A DNA stretch of 64,000 bases from Trochalopteron elliotii (GCA_024734555.1 JANPWX010000214.1:1457317-1521316); one strand, 5' to 3'. Positions 49,201 to 62,017 are shown, counted from the stretch's first letter. Notes: generated by a model from the letters alone, not told the origin. Numbers and translations are program-made.

Positions 49201-52200
49201 TGGAGATCCATGTCCCAGAGTGGAATGGTATTTAAACCACTGTCTAAATACTCGGGCAGAGATTATAGCACAAGTTTTCTAGTATTGACTCATTACTGGT
49301 ATATGAAACAAGGCGAAAAAGATGAGTGGTCTAACAAATAATATGACAAAATACTCCTGGACATCACAAGCTGCCCTCTCACATTGCCAGGCAGTAGAAA
49401 GCAGCAGCCATCAGAGAAACAGGGCAAAGAGCATCCAGTACTCCTAGATGAGAAAGTCCACTCACCTCATCACATCACATCCCACCCCATCCCAACTCAC
49501 TCTACACCACCCCACTGTGTTCTTAGGGAATACTAATGAGTAGGCAGGATGCCAAATCCAGGCACTCTAAAGAACACATAATCATTAAGAACAAGAAGAG
49601 ATTAATTTCTTATCGTTCATTTCCCACCGAAATGAACAGGTAAAACTTTGCTCTGCTTTCTACAGCAGTAATTCTCTGCACATAAATTGGCAAAGCACAG
49701 CTCCACTGCTGGGAGAGGCATTAAAAGACAGGCATGAAAGGACAGGACTGGGGATGGGATTTTTATCCCTGTGATCAGATCCTGATAACACTTCAGTGTG
49801 CATACCATGCTACACACAGCAGTCCTTGAAATATCAGGGATTGTGTTGCAAAATCCCACAGTCCTGAATGTGTCTGTGTTAAAACTTTCATGTTTTCTAT
49901 CATCTGCAATGAGCTGAAGCCACTATATCAGCTTAGGAAGCCTCAGGTACTTCAGCAGTTGAGGAAAAAACATTGCAGCAGCTGGTTTTTGAGGTTTTTT
50001 TACTTTTGTAATGAGGACAAGTGGTTTAGGTTTTTAAACCTTGTAGTATTTTTGCCTTTAATGTTAACTTCTTTGGTTTAAGCAGTTTTTCTTTAAATGT
50101 TACGCAAATTTAATCCCAGTTGGCAAATAAGTACCACCAGTGGGGAGGAGAATTGATCAGCTGATGATCTGGAAGCCTTAAGGATATTAGCTTTAGAAGG
50201 GTCCTTCTAAAACAAATTGTCTTAGTGCCCTGTGACTCTAAGTTCACCAGAGATCAGGTAAAACACCTCTCTTTCAATGTGAAGCTATGGCTTTATCTCT
50301 CTGTTCTAATTAAGGCATACTTAATGCCCAGTACACTGCCTATGCTTTTGTAGAGGCAGACATGAAAAGTAAAATGATTAATAACTCATGATTGACATTT
50401 CCCCCTTTTCTCCCAATTAACAACATTTCCAATCATTTGTTCAATTTAGCCTAATGGTAGTAAGGCCTAAGACCATTAAGTATTACAAATGAAAGCAGGA
50501 GTCACAATGTGTAGCAACTTCTTTACATTACTTTAAAAGCTCATAACTTCAATAGACCTTGAATGTTCCATTAAAAAAATTAAATCAAATAGCCTTTTTT
50601 GTCCTGCAAATTTTATATACAATGTCTAATGATTTATTCTGCTTAAGAACATCCATAAATAAAGTTTCTGTGGTATCAGAATAATTCTAGAAGCAGGGTT
50701 CCTTAAAATTATGATAATGCAGTGATGAACAGCTGATAAAAGTGGGAATGTAACAATTTACTTTCTTTGCAGATGGAATTGGTTCTTTGTAAAAAAAATG
50801 GTTCTCTTATATCTTCCTCAATTTGAGCTCTCTATTTACTGATTTATTTTGATTCTTGTTCTTGATGCATGTTTTTGTTTAAAGGAGGAAGCAAGTAGCT
50901 GAATCTGACACTGACCTTAGCTTTCCTAATACTAATTCATTATGCAGCACTTCTGTGTGTCTGTCGTGGCCTTTTGCTTAAACAGCTAAGTTAGAGAGAT
51001 CTTTAATGTTAGGATGAATTTATTTGTGTTGTTTTGGTAGTGTCTGAAATTTTAATGCTATTGCATTCAAAATGACATTTTATAAAGAATGTCTATTCTA
51101 TTTCAATTTTATTTTTGTTTTATCCAGCATTGCCTCCAGGCTGAGAGAGACCTTCAAGCTAAAGGTTAATGCTGACATTTATGGTTCAAGATTTTTGTTT
51201 ATACCCCAACCACGTAAAAACAAATGAATCTCATTTCTGTATATACTTGGTAGCAACAATTTTCACCACCACTTTGTATGTAGCAGACAAATGTTTTAGT
51301 GCTGTTAGACAAAAAATGGTGATGATAATGAGTTAAGCAACCTTTTGAGCAGAGGCCAATTGCAGAGCTCTCATGGCATTAGCAAACTTTGAAAATGTAA
51401 TTTGGTTACCAAAAATCACATTAAGCTGTCATACATACAATTTCCCCTCACAATATAGTTGATTATTCAAATATTTTCCAAAGATATGATCTTTTATGAT
51501 TAACTTTTTCAGTTTCCTTGTATACTTACCAACTTTAAACTTCAGATCATAACTTTGGTAGTTAGTGATGCCAAAATGTTGAAATACACTTGGCCACATT
51601 GAAGAGAACAACCTGAAATCATTCTCTGTCAAATACAATATGATTTGTGTATTTTCTGTTTTCTGTTCAAAATCCAGTAAATACAACAAGCTGCTTCTTT
51701 ATTTTAAATCATACCTTACCTTTATATTATTCCTTTCTGCAATCAGACCTTTACTACAATTCTTGTGTGCACGTTAGAATAAGAGGCTTTATTACCAGAT
51801 TAGTATTTTGTCCTTTTTCAGTCTGAAAATATGTGCAGGCTTCAATTCAGAGTCCTCTAAATTGAACAGACATGCAACAAAGTCACTTATCCCATCAGGA
51901 TTAGCCTCCCTTCATATGTAAATGCAATAAAGAAAATAATGAAATTATTCTTTTTCTATGGTTAGCTTATGTCCAGCTCTTTTTGGATGGTAAATATGAT
52001 TCATTGCCTTCTAGCAACATCAAGAAGAAACTTGAAAAGAAGCAAGTTTAATTCATAAATCAGTTACTATTGCACTCTCTTTGCACAGTGGCCAGCTGCT
52101 GGATGTGGCTGATCTGCTCAGTCCAACATATGGCTTCAGTCAGTCAAGGGTTTCCCAGGGGCAACGTCAATCACAGAGGCAAAAGAGAGCAGCAAAAGGA

Positions 52201-53555
52201 AAGAAAAGGCTGTATCATTTTCCTGATTTTGCTGCTGGTCTTCTTTCTTTCCTTTCCCTCACCTCAGCTACAGTGTGTGTATTGACTGTCTGCCTGCTAT
52301 GCAAGGCAGAGCCAAACAGGGGATGCCATGCCCAGCTACTCCTCCCAAACACTTTGCACTGTCCACAGTCACCCAGGTTGTTGTTCAGTAGGATTTGGGC
52401 GACTGCACTGGGCACTGAACTTGGAGAATCCATTTCTCTTTCCCACTGCACTGCCTGGAGCCACTGTGGTTGTGGTTCTGCAGCTGTTTCAGGCACTTGT
52501 ACTGCTTGCAACCCCCTGCTTGGAAAATATAAAGCTGGCATTACATTAGGAAGAATTAGAGCTGATAGGTGTCATTTCTACATTCAGAGAGCTGAAGATT
52601 TTAAAAAATTATTTTGCAAGAGAAAAGTATGACAATCTAAATGAGTTTGGATTTCCTCACTGTGTGATGGAAGAAAATCACACACTGCTTTGACCTCTGT
52701 GCTTCTCTTCTGTTAGAGTGAGGCACTGCACTAAGAGACTACAAGTCGCTGGCAAAGGAGTCATCCAAAGAGTAAACAAGACTACCATGATAACACTTTA
52801 TTTCCATAATGATATGCAGAGCTACCTAGTAAGAAGTAGTGTCTGTCCAAGCAACACCACCAGTGCTTAGGTTTATTAATTACCTTACCTTCCTAGCTGG
52901 CTCAAATCCTCTTGGAAACCTCATCTAGTCTTTTCAGAATGATCATCATGCTGCTGATTTTTCACATAAAGGAGTGATAGCATTTTACACCTATAACTTC
53001 CTTGCACTTTTTCTTTTAAAGGAAGAAAAAATTTCCTTTAAAACATTGTTTTCCTCAAAAAGTTCTAAATGGAAGCATAAGAGAAGTTTCAGCAGAGAAG
53101 CAAAAGGCCCCAACCCCAACATTTAAAGTGAGGACAGCACAAAGGACATGGAAGCCCCAAGCCTGCCCCAATTTGATGCACATTTGGAGTTCACGTTGCA
53201 AACTTACAAGCCAAGATGGAAACACACAAGCCTCTTGCACAACCTCAAAGGAAATGGTTAGGTTAGCTGGATAAAATACTTTTCATTACTGAATCCTTTA
53301 TACTCCATAGGGTGGAAAATTCAGGTGAAACATGGCTTACTAGTCATGCAGGATATATTTCAATTCATGACAAAGTGGCAGACATGAAGAATTTTTAAGA
53401 TGAACTTTTAGAAAAATGTCAGCTCTGCCAGAAAGAAACATCTTATAAAGCTTGTATTTCATTTGGCTCATGGCTCTACTAAGTTAAAGAAACGCAATGT
53501 TATTTCTCAAGTAATTACTGTCACAAACATATTTTGACCTATGATAATGAACTGA
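46243..53555. other. Unannotated stretch, no gene seen
   Basis: No gene or named transposon is recognised. A 60-nt G-free tract lies at 49457-49516. A 133-codon minus-strand frame (48694-49095) looks somewhat protein-like in composition but matches no family I know. A 183-codon plus-strand frame at 52081-52632 lies in a GC-richer patch with other frames open on both strands. The 47590-47830 interval is rich in homeodomain-type sites. Confidence 0.5.
49457..49516 (+). repeat. 60-nt G-free low-complexity tract
   Basis: No G occurs on the plus strand for 60 consecutive bases. The run is made of CATCACATCACATCCCACC-type units: a degenerate pentamer-like (CATCC/CATCA)n simple repeat. Confidence 0.85.
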
Positions 53556-53559
53556 CTGT

Positions 53560-53581
53560 GGGTGGGTAGGTGGGGGGGGGG
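53560..53581 (+). other. G-quadruplex motif
   Basis: GGG-T-GGG-TAGGT-G10 satisfies the canonical four-G-run rule with short loops, since the G10 tract supplies two runs. It is an isolated non-coding motif with no gene promoter visible nearby. Confidence 0.85.
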
Positions 53582-53584
53582 AGG

Positions 53585-54790
53585 TGTCTGTGCATGCAGA
53601 TTTCTTAAATGCTTTGTTTTCAAAAGGTTGGATGCCACAACATTAATTATAAAGTGTAGCAGCAAGCTGGTACTTTGACTAAACTGCTCACATCATTATT
53701 ATGATCTCCTCAGAACATGGAAAATTGTCTAGCTTATTTGATTCATCTGCAACCACTTATTTTACATTTTTGCAAGCTTTCTGACAGACAGAATGGACTT
53801 GTTTATCTGTTTATAGAGTGCTTAAAGCAATCATTGTCAAGGCTCCTGTATGTTACTACTATACATAGTATGTATAGGCAAGTAAACCACCAATTTATTT
53901 GAGGTTGTGTTTAGGCATACATCTACCCTGCAGGTCCTGATCAGCCCTGTAGAGTTTGAATTTACCTTCTCAAAGAGAAAGATACACTTGCAAAATAAAA
54001 GGAAGACCAGTGGTTTGAATATGGTTTTTTAGTTTGAAATATTATCCCTTTGAGAACTGGATGAACCCCACAATTTCTGGTTTATGAAAAGGAGAGGAAA
54101 AAAAAAAAAGAAGGAAAACCTTCCAATGAAATCAAACCACCATATGCAGTTTTGGTTTTCAGGTTGAAGACCAACACTTTTTGTGGTTCTACGAAATCTC
54201 GGAGGCTGTTAACAAGATCAGATGTAGACATGCAGCATTCCACAGCTCGATAATTTAAAATCAGAGGACCCCCTCACAATCCAATTAGGGCAGCAGGAAG
54301 AGAAGTTGATGCATGATGAACATAGATGAACACAAAAGCTGGCATACATCAGCCAACCCTGAGACTAATATTCAAGTTATAAATTCTTTAGGAAAGAATC
54401 TCAGGGACAAGGATACAGCCTTTGTTACTGACACTTCTGACTGTAATTTCTATCATAATGTGGTCAGAAAAAGAAAATACCAGCAATAGCAAGAAAGCAG
54501 AATATACAGCTATGATGTTCTTTGAAGGTTTTTTCTCTGTGTTCTTTGAAGGTTTCCTTCACGGCAAAGCTGCACGCTTTTTTGTAATTGTCACTACACT
54601 TACAACCCACATGTCTGTGGTTCTTTGCATTTACATGCTCCACCAGGAAAAAGTGACACTTACAGAAGAATGTCTTCCACTTTGCGACAAAGTATAGGAA
54701 ACATTCAGGAGAATTATTAGCCTATGGATGACCTGACTTGCATCCTACTTGGAAGGAGACAGTCTATTCTACAGAGGCTGGCCTAGACAC
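53585..54790. other. Unannotated stretch, no gene seen
   Basis: AT-rich sequence with an A-run at about 54098-54109 and a 24-bp-spaced duplication at 54516-54555. No gene or transposon is recognised. Confidence 0.6.
54516..54555 (+). repeat. Short direct duplication, 24-bp period
   Basis: TGTTCTTTGAAGGTTT occurs at 54516 and 54540 exactly, separated by 8 bp. It is a small tandem-type duplication. Confidence 0.9.
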
Positions 54791-55218
54791 TGTCACAGTC
54801 ACAGACTTCAGTACTAGGAGTGATACCTTGGGAAGGCTGACCTGAAACAGAGACTGGACAGAGCTAGAGAATAAAGTAGATATTTATTGAAAGGCCTTTA
54901 GGGTACACCTTGGCCAAGACGAGAGCCTGACCAGGGCTACACCCAAGGTGGACTAAAAATGGTAACAAAAAAATGGCGACCGGGCATGAGGTCTTGGACT
55001 TTTATAAGTTTTGGTCCATTTGCATATTGGGGTTTAATTGTCCAACTACAGCTTCAGGTTGAGAGCTCTCATCCTTCTTGTTCCTGCCTTCAGTCCACTG
55101 TTGTTTGTGCTTTTGGGCCTGAAAATTGTCCTTGGTCTTCAGCAGGAAAAGGATTTGTTTTGTCTACCTACTCTGTGAAGAGAGCTTACTAGCACTTAAT
55201 ATGAAGCTCAGAACTACA
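54791..55218 (-). mobile_element. Solo LTR of an endogenous retrovirus-like element (minus strand)
   Basis: The 428-bp segment has TGT...ACA termini on both readings. On the minus strand it carries a TATA box (CTTATAAAAG, at about 54999-55009), then an AATAAA (54883-54888) about 115 bp downstream, as in an LTR U3-R-U5. I recall the block AAGGCC(T/C)TT.AGG.TACACCTTGG and the nearby CTACACCCAAGGTGGAC from common passerine LTRs, but the family name is not certain. There is no primer-binding-site-like TGG after the U5 end and no gag/pol sequence on either side, so it looks like a solo LTR. Flanks CCTAGACAC and CCCCTAGGC share TAG.C but give no clean target-site duplication. The 77-codon frame inside (54959-55192) is spurious. 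Confidence 0.72.
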
Positions 55219-58200
55219 CCCCTAGGCAGCACAGAATCTGAAAAACATGAAAGCTAAAACTCAAGGCATCAGGAGGAGATGGAGTGAAAAGCCTAAGCAT
55301 AAGGGACATAAATCCTAAAAATAGTAGAAGAAGAGACATTTAAAGAAAGCCAAAAAATACATTTCACCTGGAATTTCTCCAGTGCTGAGCACAGTCTGTG
55401 TGCAAATATAAATCATATATGCACTAAAACTGCTAACCCCATCTTTTTCTTTAAAATCCCTTTTTAGTCGAGTCAGCTGCAGGATGTTTCACCTTGAATG
55501 TATTGCTGGTTAAGATTTTCATCTATTTCCATTTGATTAATTTCAGTTTTGGGCTTCAGTGCTATTCAGTATCACTCACTGTATAATATTCCACTTTACT
55601 AACACCATTTACTTCATCCTTTTTACATCAAAAAAACAGTGATCCCTCCCCATTGTTATAATTTAATTTTAGCTTCTATGACTGCAACAGTATTTAACAA
55701 AGTATTGCTGCTTCTCATAATTTGTCCTAAGAAAATGATCACTGACAAAATATAGAACAGAGAACTCAAGCAGGATAACTTTGGCCATTTATTGCTGCTA
55801 CTAATTATCCTAACCTTCTTATCATAATTACTTATTGGCCTACTTACCCAGTTATCCTAACCTCGCAGCCCTGACTTCCGCTATCCTCAAGATTCAGTGC
55901 TAGGGAAGCTTAAGTCTTTGTTACTGACACTAAATACAAACTGACAATGGAACACAGCAAGCAGTAATTAAAAAAACTCCATTCCTTCGACAGTCTTTTT
56001 CTTAGCAGTAACTGTGACCACCATGAACTTTCATTGGCACAAGAAAGGGAGAGAGTTTGCGGGAAGATCTTTGATAGACCAGCTGTTACAGAGGAGAAAA
56101 AAAAGCTTGCAGACAGTCAACTCTTTCTTCAAAAGGGCAGTGATACTCAAAGCTAAATACAAGTTGAAGAAATCCCTTTGATTTTAGATTGGTATGCTAA
56201 TCATCTGGGAGAAAAGGTAACTGGAGTCTCTAGGACAGTGCTAATGAGGTCAGAAGGTGAGATGTTTATCTCCTACTGGGAAACAGGAGCTCTAGGTCAT
56301 TACTGCCTGTGAAACTTGATGGAAAGCCTTTTTCCCTATTTACACTGACAGTTTTAGTTCTTCTGAAGGTTCAGTTTCATCTTTTTAACAGGTTCTTTTG
56401 CTCAGGACCGAGAGACCCGAGAGGGCAGTAGCTGATGGTGAGAAATTGCTGGTAGCAGGAAGCCAGGAATTCCTGCCTGAGTGCAGGAGTGATTCTGCTT
56501 AATCTGTGGAGTTTCCCTGAGGACTGTGGTGTGTGGGGTGAGATGGAAGACATGGAATGGTGCCCTGCACAGCCAAAGGAAGCTGTAGATGCAAGAGAAT
56601 TCGTGGGAGACTGCCCATTGCTTGGGACACCTTGCAAGAGAAAGGGTTACAAAACAGACCAACCCAATAGACAGTCCCCTTAGATGTGAGAAATCACGTG
56701 TGGAGAAAATTTCACAGGGAAATATCACATATGCTTGGCCTGTCCTTAGTGCTCCATCCAGGTGTCTACTTAAAATTACTACAGGAAAGAGAAGACCAGG
56801 TGCTGCTGTCTGCTCTGAATCAATAAAGCTACTCCTCTGTTCCCCTGCAGAATGTGAGCACAGGATCCTGACTATCACAGCTGTGTGCTGTTCTCATTGC
56901 TGCTGAGGTACAATTCGATCCTTTCCCTGCAGATATTTCTTCGTTTTTCCTAATGGCAAGTCAAGTGACACAGAGGCATTTGAAGCTGAAATGACAATTC
57001 TTGGAGGGACTGGAAAAAATCCTGGAATGATTTTTTTTTTTTTTTTTAACATATATGTTACAAAACTGAAATTACATTCTGAACAGGTTCCAAGCTACCA
57101 AGAATGTACAGTTATTAGGAGTATAGCTTGGTATTGAATTCATAGCTCTGAAAAAACACAATCATTTCAAAGGGGTGTTTTTATTGGGAAAAATCTTTTT
57201 TACATTGTAGAACTGAATATTGAAAAAGGTAAGCTCGGATACTGCTCACTTGGGTCCAAGAGCTCAACTGTTTCCTGCAAACCTGTTAGGTTCCCTTGAA
57301 GTGACTGCTGTTGCAGGTACAACTTTGCAGGCACTTCCACACTGACTGCCATTATCCAAACACATTTTCCCATCACAGAAGGAATGGAGTTGCTTGCTCT
57401 TAACTATAGGAATGAGATGTTTAAAAACATTAGATGTTTTACATTACAATGTCATTTTTACAACATGAACATTACAAGAAGCACACTTTCATACAGCTTT
57501 CAGCAAATCCATGACCTTTAAGAGCCATACCATATATATGGCATTAAAAGCACACTACTCAGTAAAAGTCTATTGCCTTCTTTCATTAATGTATAATTGA
57601 AAATAACTCCAAATATGTTTTCCACGTAAATTCCAATTTTTGTTGAAATTAACATTGTACTTAAAAACAGTTCACCACATCAGTGGTTTTCTTCAGTGTG
57701 TTGTAAATTTAAACCTTGATTCTCCCCTTCTCTAGCAGCAACAGTAGGTGCTCCTAGGGTGTTTATAATACGTGTTCTGGGTGTGTTTAGGATTTCTGGC
57801 CCCAATAATGCTTTCCACATCAGCCAAAACCACATCTATTCATAAGGCTGGAAAGTGCAAACCCACATACCTATATCTTTGCAAATCAAGCAATGTAACA
57901 CCTTAGACTCCTTGTGCTTTTAGTTGTTAGGAGAGGTTTCTAATCCTTTAATAATGCTCCCCTGAAACTGTAACGTAATCTCTTAATCACTTTGAGAAGC
58001 TACTGAATTCCTCTGTCATAAGCATCTGTTTGTAGTGACATATGTAACCAAAGAAGATGGTGTCTGTTTTCAAGATTGTGGACTTTTGTGGCATATTAAC
58101 TGAAGGCCACGAAAATGGAAGGTAATGAAATTTAGCCAAAAGTACACATAGCTCACACTGGCTGTTAGGATTGAGCTGCAGTTCTGCTTGACTAAAAAAA

Positions 58201-59534
58201 CTGTGAGGAGCTCCAAAGAGTAATGAGACACAAGACACATCACAAACAACATCACTATTATTCTCATTCCCATTATTTAGGTGTCTGATTCATTTATTTA
58301 CAGGTTCAGCACTGTAAGGAACAGGAGTTCTGATCATCAGAGAAGCAAAAAGGAATTGTTATTACAATGATATGCAGCCCTATGCGTGACACTTATTTAC
58401 AGGGGACCAATCTTTCCACAGGGTTGAAATAGCACAGCAGCACGGTATTTTGATATATATCAGAACTAAAAGTCAAAGGTACCTGGTGCAACTCACTTCT
58501 ACCTTTCTATTTTTAAAAGTATTTGTGCTGAAGATTATGCACCTACTGGTTGAGAGAGCAACATATCATGGTACTGCTGTTTTCCTACAAAATTGTTTAC
58601 CCAGTTACGTGACATAAAAAAGATTCAATCTCATTTATCAGTGGAATCTAACATACTGAGGGGGTTTAATTTTGTGTTTTTCAGAGGCATTAAAAGAGAT
58701 GGTACAATAAAAAACACGTAAGTTTAGGGACAAAAAGATTTGTGAATATGTTCCTATCTCTAATAATGTTTGGGAGATAAAATATTTCATACAGCAAAGT
58801 AAAACAAATTAGTGATATGAAATAGCCTGAGACAAGGGCACTTACTTTGCAAATTATCATTAATTAAAGAGCTGGCACATTTTTCTGCCTTCGCCAAAGT
58901 ACAAGCAGCATTACTGGCCCTATCAGAAATGGATGGCAGGTCTCTGTCTCTCTGAAAGCTGAGAATTTCACTGAAACAAATGTGGGTTTAATGATAATTA
59001 TATGAATTTGCTTTAATGTAAATTGAGTTAAAGACACCCTTCTGTTCAAATGCAAGACATTGTTATGGTATTATGTTCATTAAGACATTTTATTTGTTAC
59101 ATATTTTAACATAATATACTTCTTTTGGCTTTTATAAAGTGTTTTCAGCATCCACTTAGTAACTGGATCTATTCTGTAGGTTTTCTCTTTAATCTGCAAA
59201 GATCCATGAGGAAACACTGTATTTCTCTGTTACTAAATTTTTAAAAATGAATGCTATATTTTAGTATATAAATAGACAAATGCATAAATATCAACTCAAA
59301 AACAAATGCAAAGCAAGTTTGACAGGAAAGTGTTACAGCCTAAAGGAAAACATCAAAAGGAACCTAACAGAATGAAAAACTAGAAATGCCAAATGTTTCA
59401 TTTGCATCGATCATGAGTTAGCAATTTACAAGCACAGAAAAATAAGGAAAAATAAAGTGTCTGTATTATATCTATCATGACTCATAGCAACTCTATTGTA
59501 CTTTCTGCTGTTTATAAAGCCTGTTAGTTGTAAC
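55219..59534. other. Unannotated stretch, possible old LTR at 56399-56879
   Basis: No gene is recognised. A T18 run lies at about 57031-57048. The 56399-56879 interval has TG...CA ends and an AATAAA at 56822-56827 followed by a T/C-rich stretch, which recalls an LTR, but no TATA box or target duplication was seen. Short frames there are open on both strands (158 codons at 56402-56878 on the minus strand) and are not credible genes. The rest is AT-rich with no recognised element. Confidence 0.45.
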
Positions 59535-59655
59535 TCATAGAATCATAAAATCATAGGCTCATAGCATGATTTGGGTTGGAAGGAACTTTAAAGATCACCT
59601 AGTTCCAAACCTTCCATCCCCAAGGGATGGGATACCTTCCATTGGACCAGGTTTC

Positions 59656-59922
59656 TCAAAGACCCATCCAACCTAGCCTTCCAGGGATGGGGCATCCACA
59701 ACTTCTCTGGGCAACCTGTGCCAGTGTCTCACCACACTCATAACAATTTATTCCTAATATTTCACTTAACCTACTCTCTTTCAGTTTCAAGCCGTTGCCC
59801 CTTGCCCTGTCACTACATGCCCTTGTTAAAACTTCATCTTCCTTGTGGGCCCCCTTTGGGTACTGGGAGGCTGCTATATAATCACCCAGGAGCCTTTTCT
59901 GCTCCAGGCTGAAGAGCCCCAA
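59656..59922 (-). pseudogene. CR1 ORF2 C-terminal fragment
   Basis: The 88-codon minus-strand frame begins MGLFSLEQKRLLGDYIAASQ, which corresponds to the conserved '[14 protein letters not shown]' block near the C-terminus of CR1 ORF2. It ends in the 'GCPIPGRLGWMGL' region derived from the 3' part of the element. It is a remnant of a dead retrotransposon, disconnected by frameshift from the upstream fragment at 60017-60298. Confidence 0.85.
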
Positions 59923-60016
59923 CTCTCTCAGCCTGCCTTTGCATGGGAGCTATTCCAGCCCTCTGATGACCTTTGTCACCCTCTTGCAGATTCATTCCAG
60001 TAGGCCCACGTCCTTC

Positions 60017-60298
60017 TTATGTTGGGGACCCCAGAGCTGGAGGCAGTACCTGAGATGGGGTCTCATGAGAGCAAAGTAGAGGGGCAGAATCACCTCCCTC
60101 CACCTGCTTGCCATGGTCCTTTTGGACACGTTTGGCTTTCTGGGCTGTGAGTGCCCATCGCTGGCTCATTCCCAGCCTCTCATCCACAGCACCCCACGTC
60201 CTTCCCAGGCTGCTTTGTCCAACAAACACTTTTTGTTTGTGTTTGGGATTGCTCCAACCCAGGTGCAGAACCTTGCATGTGGCCTTGCTGCACTTCAT
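60017..60298 (-). pseudogene. CR1 reverse transcriptase C-terminal fragment
   Basis: The 93-codon minus-strand frame starts MKCSKATCKVLHLGWSNPKH, matching the CR1 reverse-transcriptase block MKFN..KCKVLHLG that follows the catalytic motif. The catalytic YADD/FADD itself lies upstream of the truncation and is absent. This is a dead retrotransposon fragment. Confidence 0.88.
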
Positions 60299-60322
60299 GA
60301 GGTTCTCAGCTCATGTCAAGCT

Positions 60323-61426
60323 AATTATGTGAGAAAGTTGTTCTTTGCTTCTCTAATATGCATTAATTGAGCAAAAGCAGTTGCCTGACCATCACAGCCA
60401 TGAGCCACTGATGAAGCTGTAATACTAAAGGAATCATAAGTTACAGCTCCCAGTCAGGATGAAAATTTTATAGGGTGCCATGTAGAATACAAAATTATTC
60501 AAATGAAGAATTTTCAGTGTAATGCAGCTTTTCAAAGCTATAAAGTAATAGGCACCTCACAAAATGGCATATTTCCAAGGGGTGGATATCCTGTCAGGCC
60601 TTATGTTTTCAAGGAGCAATAACTAAGACACAAGTAAGCTCACCAACTGCTCAATTTACTCAGGTGTCTCACTCACCTCCTTTCAGATCAAGCTGCAGGC
60701 TCTGCACCATCAGGATATCTGGTGGGCTGATTTGTCTGCTGTGTCTACAGCTCTGATGTCTCTGGCAAATCAAACCATGATGCTAAAATCGCCTTTGTTA
60801 CAGCTTTTGGCAGTTACCAGTGACTATGCAATAAACTGAAGTAATTTAGAACTGTAGATTTTTAGAAAAAGCAGGACTTAAAATAATAAAAAAGTCATCA
60901 GACCTTTCTGCTGCTGTCTAAGCCTCCTTGGCCCTGAATCAGAACAGAGCTGAGCTTTGTCAGGCCTGTGCAGAACCAACCCTGCCACAGCGGCTCCTCT
61001 GCTCTGCCTACTCCCTGCCTTCCACTACAGCCTTTCTGCCAACAGCACTGAGATTTGTAGTGCTATGAAGGTTTGTGGTTGCATTCAAACTTGTAATTTG
61101 TTTAACCTGCTCATGAAAACAAGAGGAAGACAACTTTGTTCCAGATGACTGCTAGATCCCATCATTAATAAGGAATCTAGTTCCTACTGGGATATCACCA
61201 ATAAAAACAAGGCTTACTGTTAATAAGAAGTGTTGCTATGTCCTCTTGAAAAACAGCTGTCACTCTGTGACTCAGGGGCTTTAGATCCAACATGACTAGG
61301 ACACATGCTGTGAAAAGTGATAATGGCTACTGGGCGTGATGCAGGCTGCAAGGGAGAGGGAAGAGGCACTGGGATCAGACAACAGGGACAGGTTAGCAGA
61401 AGGACAGGGAGAAGGGACTGAGAGGG
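60323..61426. other. Unannotated stretch, no gene seen
   Basis: AT-rich non-coding sequence between a CR1 copy and an LTR. Short frames only (63 codons at 60957-61148 +). No repeat family is recognised. Confidence 0.6.
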
Positions 61427-62017
61427 TGTTGTGGTTTAACACCAGCCAGCAATTGAGTACCACACAGCCATTTGCTCACTCCCCCACCAGCAGGATGTGG
61501 GAGAGAATCGGAAGAGTAAAAGTGAGAAAACTCGTGGGTTGATATAAAGACAGTTTTATAGGAAAAGCAGAAGCCCTACATGCAAGCAAAGCAAAACAGG
61601 GAATTAATTCACTGCTTCCCATGGGCAGGCAGGGGTTCAGCCATCTCCAGGAGAGCAGGGCCCTATCACATGTAATGGTGACTTGGGAAAACAAACACCA
61701 TCACTCCAAAGGTCCACCCGTAATCCTTCTTCCCCCCACTTTATATACTGAGCATGATGTTCTATAGCATGGGATATCCCTTTGGTCAGTGGGGTCACCT
61801 GTCCCAGCTGTATCTCCTCCCAACTTCCCCAGCACCCCCAGCCCCCTCCCTAGCATGGCAGAACAAGAAGTACAAAAGGTCTTGACACCTGCGAACACTG
61901 CTCTCCAATAACAAATATCTCTATATTATCAACATTGTTTTCAGCACAAACCTAAAACACAGCCCCATATGAGTCACTCTGAAGAAAATTAACTCTATCC
62001 CAGCCAAAAGCAGCACA
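61427..62017 (-). mobile_element. Solo LTR, common neoavian family (minus strand)
   Basis: The 591-bp element runs TGTTGTGGTTTAACACCAGC ... CTATCCCAGCCAAAAGCAG and ends CACA, with TGT...ACA termini. I recognise the plus-strand opening (GGTTTAAC-CCAGCC-GCAA.T-AG.ACCAC.CAGCC) and closing (TTAACTCTATCCCAGC...) as an LTR repeat widespread in Neoaves. GAGAATCGGAAGAGTAAAAG and AACTCGTGGGTTGATATAAA are further family blocks. On the minus strand a TATA box (GTATATAAAG, 61739-61748) and a TATAAA/AATAAA-like signal near 61550-61560 fit U3-R-U5 order. No retroviral genes, polypurine tract or primer-binding site flank it, so it is a solo LTR. No clean target-site duplication was found. Confidence 0.88.

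Larger units (their letters stand above)
59535..60322 (-). mobile_element. CR1 LINE fragment (minus strand)
   Basis: The copy opens on the left with degenerate octamer complements (TCATAGAATCATAAAATCAT). GATTTGGGTTGGAAGGAACT, TTTAAAGATCACCTAGTTCC and TGGGATACCTTCCATTGGAC follow: the classical avian CR1 3' UTR in antisense. It then extends through the complement of ORF2: CTGGGCAACCTGTGCCAGTG, CCAGGCTGAAGAGCCCCAAC, and up to CAGAACCTTGCATGTGGCC. About 790 bp are present, 5' truncated inside the reverse transcriptase. Two reverse-transcriptase frame fragments are still open (59656-59922 and 60017-60298). The copy is moderately diverged. Confidence 0.96.

Noticed and set aside
52081..52632. 183-codon plus-strand ORF with a short hydrophobic stretch
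   Set aside because: No known family; a 108-codon minus-strand frame overlaps it; no promoter or splice context seen.
55840..55930. Possible mitochondrial insertion because of ATCCTAACC-like phrases
   Set aside because: No continuous similarity to mitochondrial genes could be followed, and the phrases are short.
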